Notes: generated by a model not told the origin, from the letters alone. Counted from the stretch's first letter, positions 1-8,955 are shown. The stretch is DNA of 64,000 bases from Streptomyces rapamycinicus NRRL 5491 (GCF_024298965.1 NZ_CP085193.1:496001-560000), one strand, 5' to 3'. Translations and numbers: made by a program.

Positions 1-823
1 ACGACATGACCAAGCCGAACGTCGATGTTCCGTAGTCGGTGACGAGCGTGCTGTTGCCGAGGGTCATGGTGGGGCCCGCGCCGGCCAGCTGCCAGAGCAT
101 GAAGACGACGATGACGCTCCACAGCCAGGTCCGGGCCCGGAACTCCCGCCATCCCTCGACGAGATCGGCGCGGAACGACGAGTCGACGTCCCGCGCGGCC
201 GGGCCCATCGGGACCGAGCGGAGCAGGAGTAGGCAGGCGCCGCTGACCCCATAGGTCAAGGCGTCGAGGGCGACCACCGTCGCCGGTGAGGAGACCGCCA
301 GCAGCAGGCCGGCCAGTGACGGGCCGATCACGGCGGTGATGGACTCCGAGATGCGGAGGGTGGCGTTGGCCTTCTGTACGTCCTGGGCTATGCGCGGGGT
401 GATGCTGGCGACTCCCGGCTGGAAGATCGCGCTGCCCGCCCCGATCAGGGCCAGCAGCACCAGGATCTGCCACAGCTGCGGCGTACCCAGCAGGAACAGC
501 AGCGCGAGTACCGCCTGAGAGCACAGCCGAGCCGTGTCCGAGACGACCATCAGCCGTCGGGCGCCGAAGCGGTCGGACAGCACCCCGCCAAAGATGATCA
601 GTGCTGCGAACGGCGCTACGAGCGCGGCGAGCGCATAGCCCACCCCGCTCGCCCCGTATCCCGCCCGGATCACGGCGGCCGTGATCGCGACGGGGAGCAT
701 CGCGTCGCCCAGCAGAGAGGTGGTGCGGGCGGTGAAGAAGAGCCGGAAGTCCGCCGTCCACAGCGACGGATCAGACGAGGTCTCCTCGACTTGCAGGTCA
801 CGGGCTGTGTCCGAGCCAGCCAC
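1..823 (-). CDS. MFS transporter, C-terminus cut by window edge
   Basis: The reading frame is open from a GTG at 823 to the left edge, giving 274 codons, so the C-terminal part lies outside the window. The protein starts VAGSDTARDLQVEET and then reads LFFTARTTSLLGDAMLPVAI, followed by alternating hydrophobic segments. The loop motif GGVLSDRFGARR is the MFS loop 2-3 signature (G-x-x-x-D-R-x-G-x-R). A 12-helix drug or metabolite exporter is expected; the substrate is unknown. The start was chosen as the first GTG giving a short cytosolic N-terminus; an in-frame alternative upstream was not seen. The gene is co-oriented with the downstream-reading serine hydrolase at 953-2101, with 129 bases between them, so they may be separate units. 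Confidence 0.85.
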   Translation of the reverse strand, partial: MAGSDTARDLQVEETSSDPSLWTADFRLFFTARTTSLLGDAMLPVAITAAVIRAGYGASGVGYALAALVAPFAALIIFGGVLSDRFGARRLMVVSDTARLCSQAVLALLFLLGTPQLWQILVLLALIGAGSAIFQPGVASITPRIAQDVQKANATLRISESITAVIGPSLAGLLLAVSSPATVVALDALTYGVSGACLLLLRSVPMGPAARDVDSSFRADLVEGWREFRARTWLWSVIVVFMLWQLAGAGPTMTLGNSTLVTDYGTSTFGLVMS

Positions 824-952
824 CGCACACCGCCCCACGTATGCCGTTGATCCCGACCAGAGCGACAGTGTTGTGCCTCGGCCGTCCTCAGTCAACGGAA
901 TATCTTCGACAGGCTCAGTACGTACGCGCGTTGGAAGAGACCGCACGGCCGC

Positions 953-2101
953 CTAGGAGCGGGTCCGGCACAGTTCCCGGTCGACGAGTGTGGTCATGGC
1001 CTGCTGGGTGTCCTGGCCGCCGTCACTGGTGACGTACACCACGGCGGTGCGGGTCCCGTCTCGGGTGGCGCCACCCCAGGCGTGGTAGCCGAGCAGTTCG
1101 CCCAGGTGCCCGAAGTAGCTGCCGCCACAGGAGAGCGGAATCTCGCCCAGGCCGAGTCCGTACCTCACGCCCAGCTCGGGCGCGGGCTTGGTGGTCGTCA
1201 TCTCGTCGAGCTGCGCCGGAGCCAGCAGACGGCCGCCGAGCAGCGCGGTGTAGAACCGGTTCAGATCGTGCGCTGTGCTGATGATCGACCCGGAACCCAC
1301 GGCCATACTCGGATTGAGCGTGGTGACGTCGATGCTGGTGTCGGTGGAGAACGCGGCGTAGCCGTGGGCGTGCGGGCCCAGGATGGCCGGGAAGGTCCCG
1401 GGCGTGCTGGTGTCCCTCAGGCCCAGCGGGCGGATGATCCGGTCGTTCACCTCCTGTGCCCAGCTCCGCCCTGTGACCTCGTGGATGATCATCGCGGCGA
1501 GAATGTAGTTGGTGTTGGAGTACGACCAGTCGGTGCCCGGCGGGAAGTTGGGAGGGTGCCGCATCGCCAGCCTCACCAACTTCTCGGCGGTGTAGGTGCG
1601 GAACCGCTCGGCTCGATAGCCGTCCGCGCTGTTCAACGCGGGTATGTCCGGCTTGACGTCAGGGATGCCGCTGGTGTGCTGCAGCAGCTGCCGCACGGTG
1701 ATCCGGCCGCCGTCGTTGCCGTTGCCCCGGACCACTCCCGGCAGCCACTGCTCGACGGTGTCCTCCAGGGACATTCGCCCCTCACCGACGAGTTGCAGCA
1801 CGACCGTGGCGGTGAAGGTCTTGGTGGTGCTGCCGATCCGGAACCTGCCGTTCTGCGGCATCGGCCTCCCGGTGCCCCTCTCGGCCGTCCCGGCGCGTGC
1901 GCTGTCACGTGTGTGCGGTGACGTCGCCTCGGCGAACACGCCGACGGCTCCGGTGTCGTGGATCGCGTCCACCTGCCGTTGGAGCGGATCGGCCTGCTGG
2001 GGCTTCGCCGACGCCGTCAGTCCGGTCGATGCGGCGAGGAGGACCGCGGCCAGGCCGGACAGGACAAGTGGGCCTCGCCGACGCGTTCCTGACACATGCA
2101 T
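953..2101 (-). CDS. Secreted serine hydrolase (beta-lactamase / DD-peptidase family)
   Basis: The protein is a 382-residue member of the class C beta-lactamase / D-alanyl-D-alanine carboxypeptidase (R61-type) superfamily. The start at 2101 gives MHVSGTRRRGPLVLSGLA, a typical signal peptide with a hydrophobic core ending near TASA, and has GGGGA just upstream; the frame stays open 45 codons further but that extension looks non-coding. The family motifs are present: the nucleophile motif STTK (in GSTTKTFTATV), the YSN triad motif (in WSYSNTNYIL), and an HLG near the C-terminus taking the place of the KTG box. It probably acts outside the cell on D-Ala-D-Ala peptides or small esters. Substrate cannot be told from sequence. 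Confidence 0.88.
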   Translation of the reverse strand: MHVSGTRRRGPLVLSGLAAVLLAASTGLTASAKPQQADPLQRQVDAIHDTGAVGVFAEATSPHTRDSARAGTAERGTGRPMPQNGRFRIGSTTKTFTATVVLQLVGEGRMSLEDTVEQWLPGVVRGNGNDGGRITVRQLLQHTSGIPDVKPDIPALNSADGYRAERFRTYTAEKLVRLAMRHPPNFPPGTDWSYSNTNYILAAMIIHEVTGRSWAQEVNDRIIRPLGLRDTSTPGTFPAILGPHAHGYAAFSTDTSIDVTTLNPSMAVGSGSIISTAHDLNRFYTALLGGRLLAPAQLDEMTTTKPAPELGVRYGLGLGEIPLSCGGSYFGHLGELLGYHAWGGATRDGTRTAVVYVTSDGGQDTQQAMTTLVDRELCRTRS

Positions 2102-2511
2102 GGTGTCCCCGTTTCTGTTCAGGTCCGCCCGCGCGTTCAGGAAACGCCCAGGCTGTGGCGCGCGGCGGTTTCGCCCCCGGAGCCGGTGGTCGACGACCAT
2201 CCCATCAGCGGAGAGCGGATCGGCCCATCCGGCCAACCCCCTGACATGCCGACGCGCTGCCCTCAGGGCGCTGCCTGGGGCTACCCCCAGGTACCTGTCA
2301 GACCCCGCACCGGCCCAGCGGCGTCAGGATCGAGTCCGACGCGAAAGGCGACTGCCGACGAGCGCGCGACGGCCGTCGACCGAGGCGCCTCGCGGAGGTG
2401 CGGACCGGCGCGTGGCCGTCCCGGGCACCGGGTGAGTGCGGTTGCCGAGCGCTCAGGGCCGTATTGCCCGGCGCCGCCGACACGGTGTACGCGATCCGGG
2501 TGGCGGTGGCG
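2102..2511. other. Intergenic, no gene seen
   Basis: This 410-base stretch lies between the serine hydrolase start and the acetyltransferase stop, both on the minus strand. Short frames in it lack recognisable protein features. A small hairpin can form at 2274-2291 (CCTGGGG, four-base loop, CCCCAGG) but has no U-tract and a short stem. The serine hydrolase promoter should lie here. Confidence 0.5.
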
Positions 2512-3225
2512 TCAGGGAGTGCGGAATCCGCGAAAGGTCACGTGCTTCCGGCTCGCGAAGCCGAGCCGTTCGTAGAGCCCGAGCGCGCCGGTGTTCGCCT
2601 CGGCCACATGCAGGAAGGGGCGTTCGTTCCGAGCCAGGATGCGGCCGACGAGGGCACTGATCAGTCGGGCGGCATGGCCTCGCCCGCGTGCCTCGGGGGC
2701 CGTGCAGACGGCGCTGATCTCGGTCCATCCCGGGGGCCGGAGCCGTTCGCCCGCCATGGCCACCAGTCTGCCGCCCTCCCGGATGCCGAGGTAGGTGCCG
2801 AGTTCGACGGTGCGCGGCCAGAACGGTCCCGGTTGGGTCCGTGCGACCAGGTCGAGCATCTGGGGCACATCGGCCGCGCCCAGTTCGGCCACGTCGGTGC
2901 CGTTCGCCGAAGCAGGCTGGTCGGGGCGGCCGCCGCCGGGCCAGATCAGCTGCCGGCCTTCGAGGACGAAAACCTGCTCCCAGTCCGGCGGAGGGGACGC
3001 CTGGCAGCTGAACATGTCGGCGAACGCGTCCCGTCCGAGGAGCCGTGCGAGACCGGCCCAGTCCGCCGCGTCCGCGTCGGCCGGTACCGCCGAGAAGGTC
3101 GCGACTCCCGGCAGGTAGGTGGCGGCCCGGCCGAGTCGGCGCCCAAGGCCCGCGTGGCGGCCGCGCAGCGACTCGCCCACCGGGTCGTCGAGTGCCGCGG
3201 TGTCACCGCTGTCACCGCTCGTCAT
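2512..3225 (-). CDS. GNAT-family N-acetyltransferase
   Basis: The protein is 237 residues. The C-terminal half carries the acetyl-CoA fold: ISAVCTAPEARGRGHAARLI contains the V-x-x-x-R-G-x-G-x-A motif A that binds the CoA pyrophosphate, and the end NTGALGLYERLGFASRKHVT is the usual ALGLYERLGF motif B. The N-terminal half contains a divergent GNAT-like region (WEQVFVLEGRQLIW), so the protein resembles FR47-type double-GNAT proteins. The start at 3225 follows GGGGAAAGG; a much longer frame to 4077 runs antisense through the neighbouring monooxygenase and was rejected. The acceptor substrate is unknown. Confidence 0.85.
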   Translation of the reverse strand: MTSGDSGDTAALDDPVGESLRGRHAGLGRRLGRAATYLPGVATFSAVPADADAADWAGLARLLGRDAFADMFSCQASPPPDWEQVFVLEGRQLIWPGGGRPDQPASANGTDVAELGAADVPQMLDLVARTQPGPFWPRTVELGTYLGIREGGRLVAMAGERLRPPGWTEISAVCTAPEARGRGHAARLISALVGRILARNERPFLHVAEANTGALGLYERLGFASRKHVTFRGFRTP

Positions 3226-3553
3226 CGTGATGTGCCTTTCCCCCTGCGCGCGGTCGGCCGAGCGGCGCGAGACCGCCCGGCGCGTTTCCCCGTCCGGATT
3301 CCTGCCGACGCGTCCGGTAGTGGCGCCGGGCTGATGGAACCATAACCGCCCCCGGCCCATCGCTTCGCGAGAGGGCCGGACGCCCTCCCGGTCAGTGCCT
3401 TGAGCTGGGTGATCGGACGGAAGAGCCACGGTGTCGGTCACACATCGGTGGCTGTCGGTCCGTTGTCGGTGGTCGGTCGGCGAGGCCTGGAACCTTTCCA
3501 AAGAGATCCTGCCGGGCGCCCATCCGGCAGGCGTACGACAGCAAGGGACCACC
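3226..3553. other. Divergent intergenic region
   Basis: 328 bases separate the divergent acetyltransferase (minus) and monooxygenase (plus), so promoters for both should lie here. The stretch around 3430-3480 is rich in GGTCGGT/TGTCGGT near-repeats. No gene or clear operator was recognised. Confidence 0.4.
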
Positions 3554-4687
3554 ATGACCACTGACGTCACGATCATCGGTGCCGGACTCGGCGGGCTCAC
3601 GCTCGCCCGCGTCCTGCACGTCCACGGCATCCCGGCCACCGTGTACGAGGCGGAGGCCTCCCCGGCGGCGCGCACACAGGGCGGGATGCTCGACATCCAC
3701 GAGGACAGCGGGCAGCCGGCTCTCGAGGCGGCCGGTCTGGTGGACGAGTTCCGCGGCCTCGTCCTGGAGGGTCGCCAGGCGATACGGGTCCTCGACCGGG
3801 ACGGGACCGTCCTGTTCGACAAGGCCGACGACGGTACGGGTGGCAACCCCGAGGTGCTGCGCGGCGAGTTGCGGCAGACGCTCCTCGACTCGCTCCCGGC
3901 GAACACCGTCCGGTGGGGGCACAAGGTCAGTGGGACCCGTGCCCTCGGCGAGGGCCGCCACGAGGTGACGTTCGCCGACGGCGGCACCGTCACCACCGGC
4001 CTGCTGGTCGGCGCGGACGGCGCGTGGTCACGGGTCCGGCCGCTGCTGTCCGGCGCCACCCCCGAGTACATCGGCATGTCGGCCGTCGAAACCTACCTGT
4101 TCGACGCCGACACCCGCCACCCGGCCGGCGCGAAAGCGGTCGGCGGCGGGTCGCTGTTCGCGCTCGCGCCGGGCAAGGGATTCCTGGCTCACCGGGAGAA
4201 GGACGGCACCCTGCACACCTATGTGATGCTCGCCCGGCCACGGGACTGGTTCGCGGACATCGACTTCACCGATTCCGCCGTGGCCACCGCACGGATCGCG
4301 CGGGAGTTCACCGGCTGGGCACCGGAGCTCACCGCGCTGATCACCGACGGCGACACCGTCCCGGTGCCGCGCCCCCTCTTCGCCCTGCCCGTCGAGCACT
4401 GGTGGGAGCGGATGCCGGGGGTGACGCTGCTCGGCGACGCCGCCCACCTCTCGCTCCCCAACGGCGAGGGCGCCAACCTGGCCATGTACGACGCCTCAGA
4501 ACTCGGCAAGGCCCTCGCCGCACACCCCGACGACGTCGCGACCGCGCTCACCGGATACGAGCAGGCCATGTTCCCCCGCAGCGCTGCGGCCGCCACCGAA
4601 GGCAGCTACGTCCACGAGTTGTTCTACGGCGACGACGCACCTCACGGCCTGATCAGCATGTTCACCGGAGGCGAGCAGACCCCATGA
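3554..4687 (+). CDS. TetX-like FAD-dependent monooxygenase
   Basis: A 377-residue class A flavoprotein hydroxylase. It begins MTTDVTIIGAGLGGLTLARV, giving the Rossmann G-x-G-x-x-G motif for the FAD ADP part at residues 8-13. GADGAWSRVRPLL is the DG motif that also contacts NAD(P)H, and LLGDAAHLSLPNGEGANLAM is the GD motif that binds the FAD ribityl chain. The last motif and overall length are closest to the TetX / TetX-like branch, known to hydroxylate tetracyclines, but many relatives act on other aromatics, so resistance is not implied. The start has an AAGGGA site eight bases upstream; the longer frame from 3431 has no such support. Confidence 0.88.
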   Translation: MTTDVTIIGAGLGGLTLARVLHVHGIPATVYEAEASPAARTQGGMLDIHEDSGQPALEAAGLVDEFRGLVLEGRQAIRVLDRDGTVLFDKADDGTGGNPEVLRGELRQTLLDSLPANTVRWGHKVSGTRALGEGRHEVTFADGGTVTTGLLVGADGAWSRVRPLLSGATPEYIGMSAVETYLFDADTRHPAGAKAVGGGSLFALAPGKGFLAHREKDGTLHTYVMLARPRDWFADIDFTDSAVATARIAREFTGWAPELTALITDGDTVPVPRPLFALPVEHWWERMPGVTLLGDAAHLSLPNGEGANLAMYDASELGKALAAHPDDVATALTGYEQAMFPRSAAAATEGSYVHELFYGDDAPHGLISMFTGGEQTP

Positions 4688-4790
4688 GCCGCCGGCTCCC
4701 GCACTCACCTCGAAACGACTCCCGCACCGAGATACACGGCCAACCGATATCGGATCGCCTCAGACGGATCTGAGCTGGCAGGCTGCCTCC

Positions 4791-5345
4791 ATGGATCACG
4801 CGGAAGTACTGCTCATCGGAGGGCGGGCCGGAGTCGGCAAGACGACAGTGGGGTGGGAGGTATCGGCCGTACTGCGGGCCGCGGCCGTCTCGCACGCGGT
4901 CATCGACGGCGACTTCATGGGGCAGGTCCATCCGGCCCCGGAGGGAGATCCCCACTGCTCGGAAGTCGCCGAAAGCAATCTGACGGCGGTGTGGGCGAAC
5001 TACGCCCGACGTGGCTACCGCCGGCTGATCTACACCAACACCGTGAGCGTGCTGCCTGAGTCCACGGGAATGTTCGAGCGCGCCATGGGAACGGGGACAC
5101 GGATCGTACGGGTTCTGCTCACCGCCTCCGATGCCACCGCCCGGGAGCGGCTGGTGCGCCGGGAACTCGGCTCGGAGCTGGAGCGGGAACTGAAGGCCAG
5201 TGCTCGCAAGGCACGGCTGCTGGACCAGCGGGCCACCGCGGAGACCGTACGGGTGGCGACGGACGGGCGTGCCGTCGTAGACATCGCGCGCGAGGTGGTG
5301 ACCGCCACCGGCTGGGCCAAGCACCACTCGGCAAGCGGCCCATGA
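4791..5345 (+). CDS. P-loop ATP-binding protein, kinase-like
   Basis: A 184-residue protein starting MDHAEVLLIGGRAGVGKTTV. GRAGVGKTT is a Walker A motif at about residues 11-19; AVIDGDFMGQV resembles the DxD region of small-molecule kinases such as shikimate, gluconate or chloramphenicol phosphotransferase types. The later part is charged and helical (ATARERLVRRELGSELEREL) as in the lid and C-terminal helices of that fold. No substrate-specific residue set was recognised. It stands alone between two unrelated plus-strand genes, 103 bases after the monooxygenase. Confidence 0.75.
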   Translation: MDHAEVLLIGGRAGVGKTTVGWEVSAVLRAAAVSHAVIDGDFMGQVHPAPEGDPHCSEVAESNLTAVWANYARRGYRRLIYTNTVSVLPESTGMFERAMGTGTRIVRVLLTASDATARERLVRRELGSELERELKASARKARLLDQRATAETVRVATDGRAVVDIAREVVTATGWAKHHSASGP

Positions 5346-5427
5346 CACCTCCTCGCCGCGAGCTTCCCCAGTGCTCCGGCCGGGAGGGTTCACCGGGCGG
5401 TGGTTCCGCCTCGGTAGCCTGCACGGC

Positions 5428-6264
5428 ATGACCGACTCATACGCGAGTTCCGACGATGCCGCGGTCGCGGTAGCCGGGGTGCGGGCAGGCGCGGACGTGG
5501 TCCGCGGCATGTACGGCAAGCGGCTCAACCGCATCGACAAGGGCGCCGGGGACTTCGCCACCGCCGCCGATGTGGAGGCCGAGAAGGCGATCCTCGGCGT
5601 CATCCGTGCCGCTCGACCCGATGACGCGGTGCTCGGCGAGGAAGGCGGGCAGCAGGGCGCTGCCGACGCTGTGCGACAGTGGTTGGTGGATCCCCTGTGC
5701 GGCACGCTGAACTGCAGCGTCGGCAACATGCTGGTGGCCGTCAACGTGGCACTGCGCGATGGGGCGGCGGCGGTGGCCGACCCGTTCAGCGGCGAGGTCT
5801 TCTTCACTGACGGGGAGACCGCCTGGGTGCGGCGTGACGGGGCCGACGACGCGCTGCTGACGCCCACGTCCGCCACTCGATTGGTGGACGTCAACCTGGA
5901 TCCGCCGTTCCCGAGTGCGCCCGCATTCCGGGCCGTGGATCTGCTGGCCCATCCTGAGTTCGTCGAACGTTTCCGGCCGCGCGTCGTGTCCACGACGCTG
6001 GCGCTGGCCTGGGTCGCCGTCGGCAAGCGCGCCGCGTATGTCACCGATGGCGGCGCCTTCTCCGGGAACGTGCATTTCGCGGCCGGCGTCGCCCTGTGCC
6101 GGGCGGCCGGCTGCGTTGTCACCGGGATCGACGGTGCTCCGATCGGCGAGGCAGGTCGTGGGCTTGTGGTCGCCGCCGACGAGGAGACCCACGGGCTGCT
6201 GATGTCGATGCTGCGCAGCGGAGTTCATGAGTCGGTGGTCGCCGTGACGAGCCCTGATTCGTAG
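5428..6264 (+). CDS. Inositol-monophosphatase-family protein with altered metal ligands
   Basis: A 278-residue protein of the IMPase/FBPase/CysQ superfamily. It has the GEE metal-ligand motif (AVLGEEGGQQG, about residue 71) and the second motif as WLVDPLCGTLN where the family consensus is DP[IL]DGT, so the second aspartate is cysteine. The C-terminal WD-x-A-A/G motif reads VHFAAGVALCRAAGC, so Trp-Asp is Val-His. In the classical enzyme those aspartates bind catalytic Mg2+. The fold is therefore clear but Mg-dependent phosphatase activity is doubtful. The start at 5428 was preferred over 5371 because homologous sequence begins near MTDSYASSDDAAVAV. The 3' end overlaps the convergent response regulator by 40 bases. 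Confidence 0.82.
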   Translation: MTDSYASSDDAAVAVAGVRAGADVVRGMYGKRLNRIDKGAGDFATAADVEAEKAILGVIRAARPDDAVLGEEGGQQGAADAVRQWLVDPLCGTLNCSVGNMLVAVNVALRDGAAAVADPFSGEVFFTDGETAWVRRDGADDALLTPTSATRLVDVNLDPPFPSAPAFRAVDLLAHPEFVERFRPRVVSTTLALAWVAVGKRAAYVTDGGAFSGNVHFAAGVALCRAAGCVVTGIDGAPIGEAGRGLVVAADEETHGLLMSMLRSGVHESVVAVTSPDS

Positions 6265-6902
6265 GCGCTGATGACAAGTTGCGCACGATCGCGCGCTTCC
6301 AGCTTGCTCAGCAGCCGGCCGATGTGTGTCTTGACGGTGCCGTGGCTGAGGTGGAGGTATTCGGCGATGTCGGTGTTGGAGAGGCCGCGGGCCACCAGCA
6401 GCAGGACCTCTCGCTCGCGGTCCGTGAGGTTCTCCAACGAGGAGCCGGGAGCCGGGCACGCGTGGGGAAGGCGGGCGAACGCGGCGATCAGGCGCCGGGT
6501 CACCGAGGGTGCCAGGAGGGACTCTCCGGCGGCGACGGTGCGGATGCCGGCCAGCAGGCTCTCGGGCGAGGTGTCCTTCAGCAGGAACCCCGCTGCCCCG
6601 GCCCGCAGCGCCCCGTACACGTACTCATCGAGGTCGAAGGTGGTGAGGATGAGGATGCGTGTCTGTGCTGTCTCGGGTGACCGGGCGATGTGCCGCGTCG
6701 CCTCGATCCCGTCCATGCCGGGCATCCGGATGTCCATGAGCACCACGTCCGGGCGCAGCCGCCGGGTGCTCTCGACGGCTTCGGTGCCGGTTCCGGCCTC
6801 GCCCACCGTGGTCAGTCCGGGCGCGGTGTCGATGAGCACGCGGAAACTGCCCCGGAGCAGGGACTGGTCGTCGGCGACCAGGACCCGGATCGGTTCGGTC
6901 AC
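6225..6902 (-). CDS. NarL/LuxR-family response regulator
   Basis: A 225-residue two-component response regulator. The receiver domain starts VTEPIRVLVADDQSLLRGSF with acidic pocket D11-D12 and the phospho-acceptor Asp57 in VVLMDIRMPGMDGIEATRHI; the conserved Lys is in FLLKDTSPESLL. The C-terminal GerE-type helix-turn-helix is LTDREREVLLLVARGLSNTD followed by LHLSHGTVKTHIGRLLSKL. The start is a GTG at 6902 whose GTGA overlaps the TGA of the upstream histidine kinase, so the two are translationally coupled. It is the last gene of a three-gene operon. Its target genes are unknown; the adjacent membrane protein is the obvious candidate. Confidence 0.93.
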   Translation of the reverse strand: MTEPIRVLVADDQSLLRGSFRVLIDTAPGLTTVGEAGTGTEAVESTRRLRPDVVLMDIRMPGMDGIEATRHIARSPETAQTRILILTTFDLDEYVYGALRAGAAGFLLKDTSPESLLAGIRTVAAGESLLAPSVTRRLIAAFARLPHACPAPGSSLENLTDREREVLLLVARGLSNTDIAEYLHLSHGTVKTHIGRLLSKLEARDRAQLVISAYESGLVTATTDS

Positions 6903-8215
6903 GCGGTCGGCTCCCTTCGGTCGGATGCGGTGCCGTGCGCGGGTCCGGCCGGGAGCCGGACCGAGACGGCGAATCCACCGCCGGGCCGGGGCCCGGCCCG
7001 AAGTGTCCCCCCGTACATCATCACCCGTTCCCGCATCCCCACCAGTCCGTGCCCGCCCCTGAGGTCCGCCCGGCCGGACAGCGGCGCCCTCCCCGCTCCG
7101 TCGTCGGCCACTTCGATGTGCACCTGGCCGCGCGTGTCCGCGGTGACGGTGACCTCGCAGTGCGTTCCGTCGCCGGCGTGCTTGACGACGTTGGTCAGCG
7201 CCTCCTGGACGATGCGGTAGACGGTCAGTGCCGTCCCCGCGGGGAGGTCGGCCGCCAGCCGGGTGCGGAGCCCGGCGCGGATGCCCGCCCGCTCGGCGCG
7301 CCGGACCAGGGCGGGCAGGTCGTCCAGTCCGGGAGGAGGTGCCATCTGCGCCGCGTCGGCACCTGGTTTGTGCGGTCCGGCGTCGCCACCTGGTGTGTGC
7401 GGTGTGGCGGGGTCGCCTGGTGTGTGCGGTGTGGCGGGGTCGCCGCGCAGCATGCCCAGGGCGCGCCGCATCTCGGTCAGCGCCTCCCGGCCGGTGCGCT
7501 CGATCGCGCCGATGGCGTCCCGTGTCTCCTCGGGGCGTTCCTCGGCCACGTGGTTGGCGACCGACGCCTTGACGACGATCACGCTGAGGCTGTGGGAGAC
7601 GATGTCGTGCAACTCCCGGGCGATGCACAGGCGTTCCTCGGCCAGCGCCTCCTCGGCCAGGCGCCGCTCGCGCCGCGCCGCCCGGGCCCGCCGCTGACGT
7701 ACGGCACGGCCCGCGGCCCATGCGCCACCGGTCACCAGCCACACCAGCGCCACGGTTCCGGCCGCTTCCGGCCACGGGCCGGACGGGGTCAGCACCGCCT
7801 CCCCAATGATGACCGCGGCCGCCGAGACGGCCAGGGTCAGCGCCAGCGCCGCCTCGGTCCGGCGGGGCGGTACCAGGAGCGCCACCGCGTAGAGGGCCAG
7901 GGCGGTGGCGAGATAGGGGTCGCGGGTGATGTCGAGGAGTGTCGCCGCTGCCGTGGCGCCCAGCACCACCACGAGGGCGGGCAGGGGCCACAGCCGCCGG
8001 GCGGCCAGCGGTGCTCCCACACCAGCCGCCACCAGCCAGCCCACCCATACCGGGCCGGAGAACCGGGGCAGGCCGTCGGACCCGCCCTGCCCGGCCAGAG
8101 CCACATACGCGGCCGTCACCACACCCGCCACGCAGGCGTCGACTGCCAGCAGATGCGGCCCGGTCCGCGGGCGCCACCGCACAATGCGCACCGCACGACA
8201 ATACCGGGCGCTCAT
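6899..8215 (-). CDS. Sensor histidine kinase (HisKA_3 type)
   Basis: A 438-residue membrane histidine kinase. The N-terminal half has several hydrophobic segments (residues about 20-150). The dimerisation/phosphoacceptor motif is ERLCIARELHDIVSHSLSVI, with the phospho-His in ELHD, typical of HisKA_3 kinases that pair with NarL regulators. The ATPase domain has the N-box ALTNVVKHAGDG, the G1 box EVADDGAGRA and G2 box GGHGLVGMRERV. A proline-rich linker with a nearly perfect tandem repeat (GDPATPHTP twice) lies between the dimerisation and ATPase domains. ATG 8215 overlaps the TGA of the upstream membrane protein gene (ATGA), and its own TGA overlaps the regulator start, so all three genes are coupled. 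Confidence 0.92.
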   Translation of the reverse strand: MSARYCRAVRIVRWRPRTGPHLLAVDACVAGVVTAAYVALAGQGGSDGLPRFSGPVWVGWLVAAGVGAPLAARRLWPLPALVVVLGATAAATLLDITRDPYLATALALYAVALLVPPRRTEAALALTLAVSAAAVIIGEAVLTPSGPWPEAAGTVALVWLVTGGAWAAGRAVRQRRARAARRERRLAEEALAEERLCIARELHDIVSHSLSVIVVKASVANHVAEERPEETRDAIGAIERTGREALTEMRRALGMLRGDPATPHTPGDPATPHTPGGDAGPHKPGADAAQMAPPPGLDDLPALVRRAERAGIRAGLRTRLAADLPAGTALTVYRIVQEALTNVVKHAGDGTHCEVTVTADTRGQVHIEVADDGAGRAPLSGRADLRGGHGLVGMRERVMMYGGTLRAGPRPGGGFAVSVRLPAGPAHGTASDRREPTA

Positions 8216-8946
8216 CCCGCCTGCCCGAAGCAGAACATCGCGGTGCCCACCACACCCACCAGCACAAGTCTCCCGACGACCATGGCCGCCCGCGGAGTTG
8301 GCCCGGTGCGCCATGCGGCCACGCCCAGCGGTACGAGTGCCACGCACAGCCCGGCGGCAGCCGCGATCGACCACGCGGTGGTCCCCTTCAGCACCCCCAG
8401 CGGCATCGCCGACACCAGGCCCAGGGCCACCGCACGCAGGGGTCCGAGCACCCGCGCACGGTGGGCGCCGACGGCCAGCAGGATCCAGCCGCCCATGATG
8501 GCGGCGTTCAGCGCGCTGAAGACGTGGAAAGCGCCATAGGTCTCGCTCACGGTCCGGGCCGCCGACGCCGCGCCATCAGTGCTCACCAGTTGGAAGTCCG
8601 CGTGATCCACACCTGCGTGAAACGCCCGGGCGAACAGGCCCAGGACCGTGAGAACACCACCCCATACGGCCAGTTCCGGGAACCGCGCGCCGACTCTGGT
8701 GGCCAGGAGCGCCACTCCCGGCCAGAGCAGCACCCACCCCGCCGCGACAAGGCCGTACGAGGCGGTCATGAGATGCGGATGGCGCTCGTAGGCGCTCAGC
8801 TGCGCGGGGAAGAAGAAGCCGAAGCGCGCACGGAACAGCACACCGGTAAGCACCAGCAAGGGCCCGGCCACGAGGGATGCCGCGCCCACCCAGCGTCCCG
8901 GAAAGAGAGCCTGCGGCACGGCGGTTGACGGAGAAGTGACGGTCAT
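8212..8946 (-). CDS. Multi-spanning membrane protein, function unknown
   Basis: A 244-residue integral membrane protein with about six hydrophobic helices, for example WVGAASLVAGPLLVLTGVLF near the N-terminus, ASYGLVAAGWVLLWPGVAL, AVWGGVLTVLGLFARAF and RLVLVGVVGTAMFCF at the C-terminus. No catalytic motif was recognised. The start MTVTSPSTAV at 8946 lacks a strong ribosome site. It is the first gene of an operon with a histidine kinase and response regulator, with ATGA overlap to the kinase, so it may be the sensor accessory component or the regulated exporter/permease; this is inference. Confidence 0.75.
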   Translation of the reverse strand: MTVTSPSTAVPQALFPGRWVGAASLVAGPLLVLTGVLFRARFGFFFPAQLSAYERHPHLMTASYGLVAAGWVLLWPGVALLATRVGARFPELAVWGGVLTVLGLFARAFHAGVDHADFQLVSTDGAASAARTVSETYGAFHVFSALNAAIMGGWILLAVGAHRARVLGPLRAVALGLVSAMPLGVLKGTTAWSIAAAAGLCVALVPLGVAAWRTGPTPRAAMVVGRLVLVGVVGTAMFCFGQAG

Positions 8947-8955
8947 GAGGCAACG

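Noticed and set aside
2274..2291. Hairpin CCTGGGG-CCCCAGG as a terminator
   Set aside because: Seven-base stem without U-tract in an intergenic region where a promoter is also expected; too weak to call.
3226..4077. N-terminal extension of the GNAT frame to 4077
   Set aside because: The extra residues are antisense to the monooxygenase and unlike any acetyltransferase; a good start with ribosome site exists at 3225.
3554..4687. Calling the monooxygenase a tetracycline resistance gene
   Set aside because: The TetX-like motifs show the flavoprotein subfamily only; many members have other substrates and no resistance context is present.
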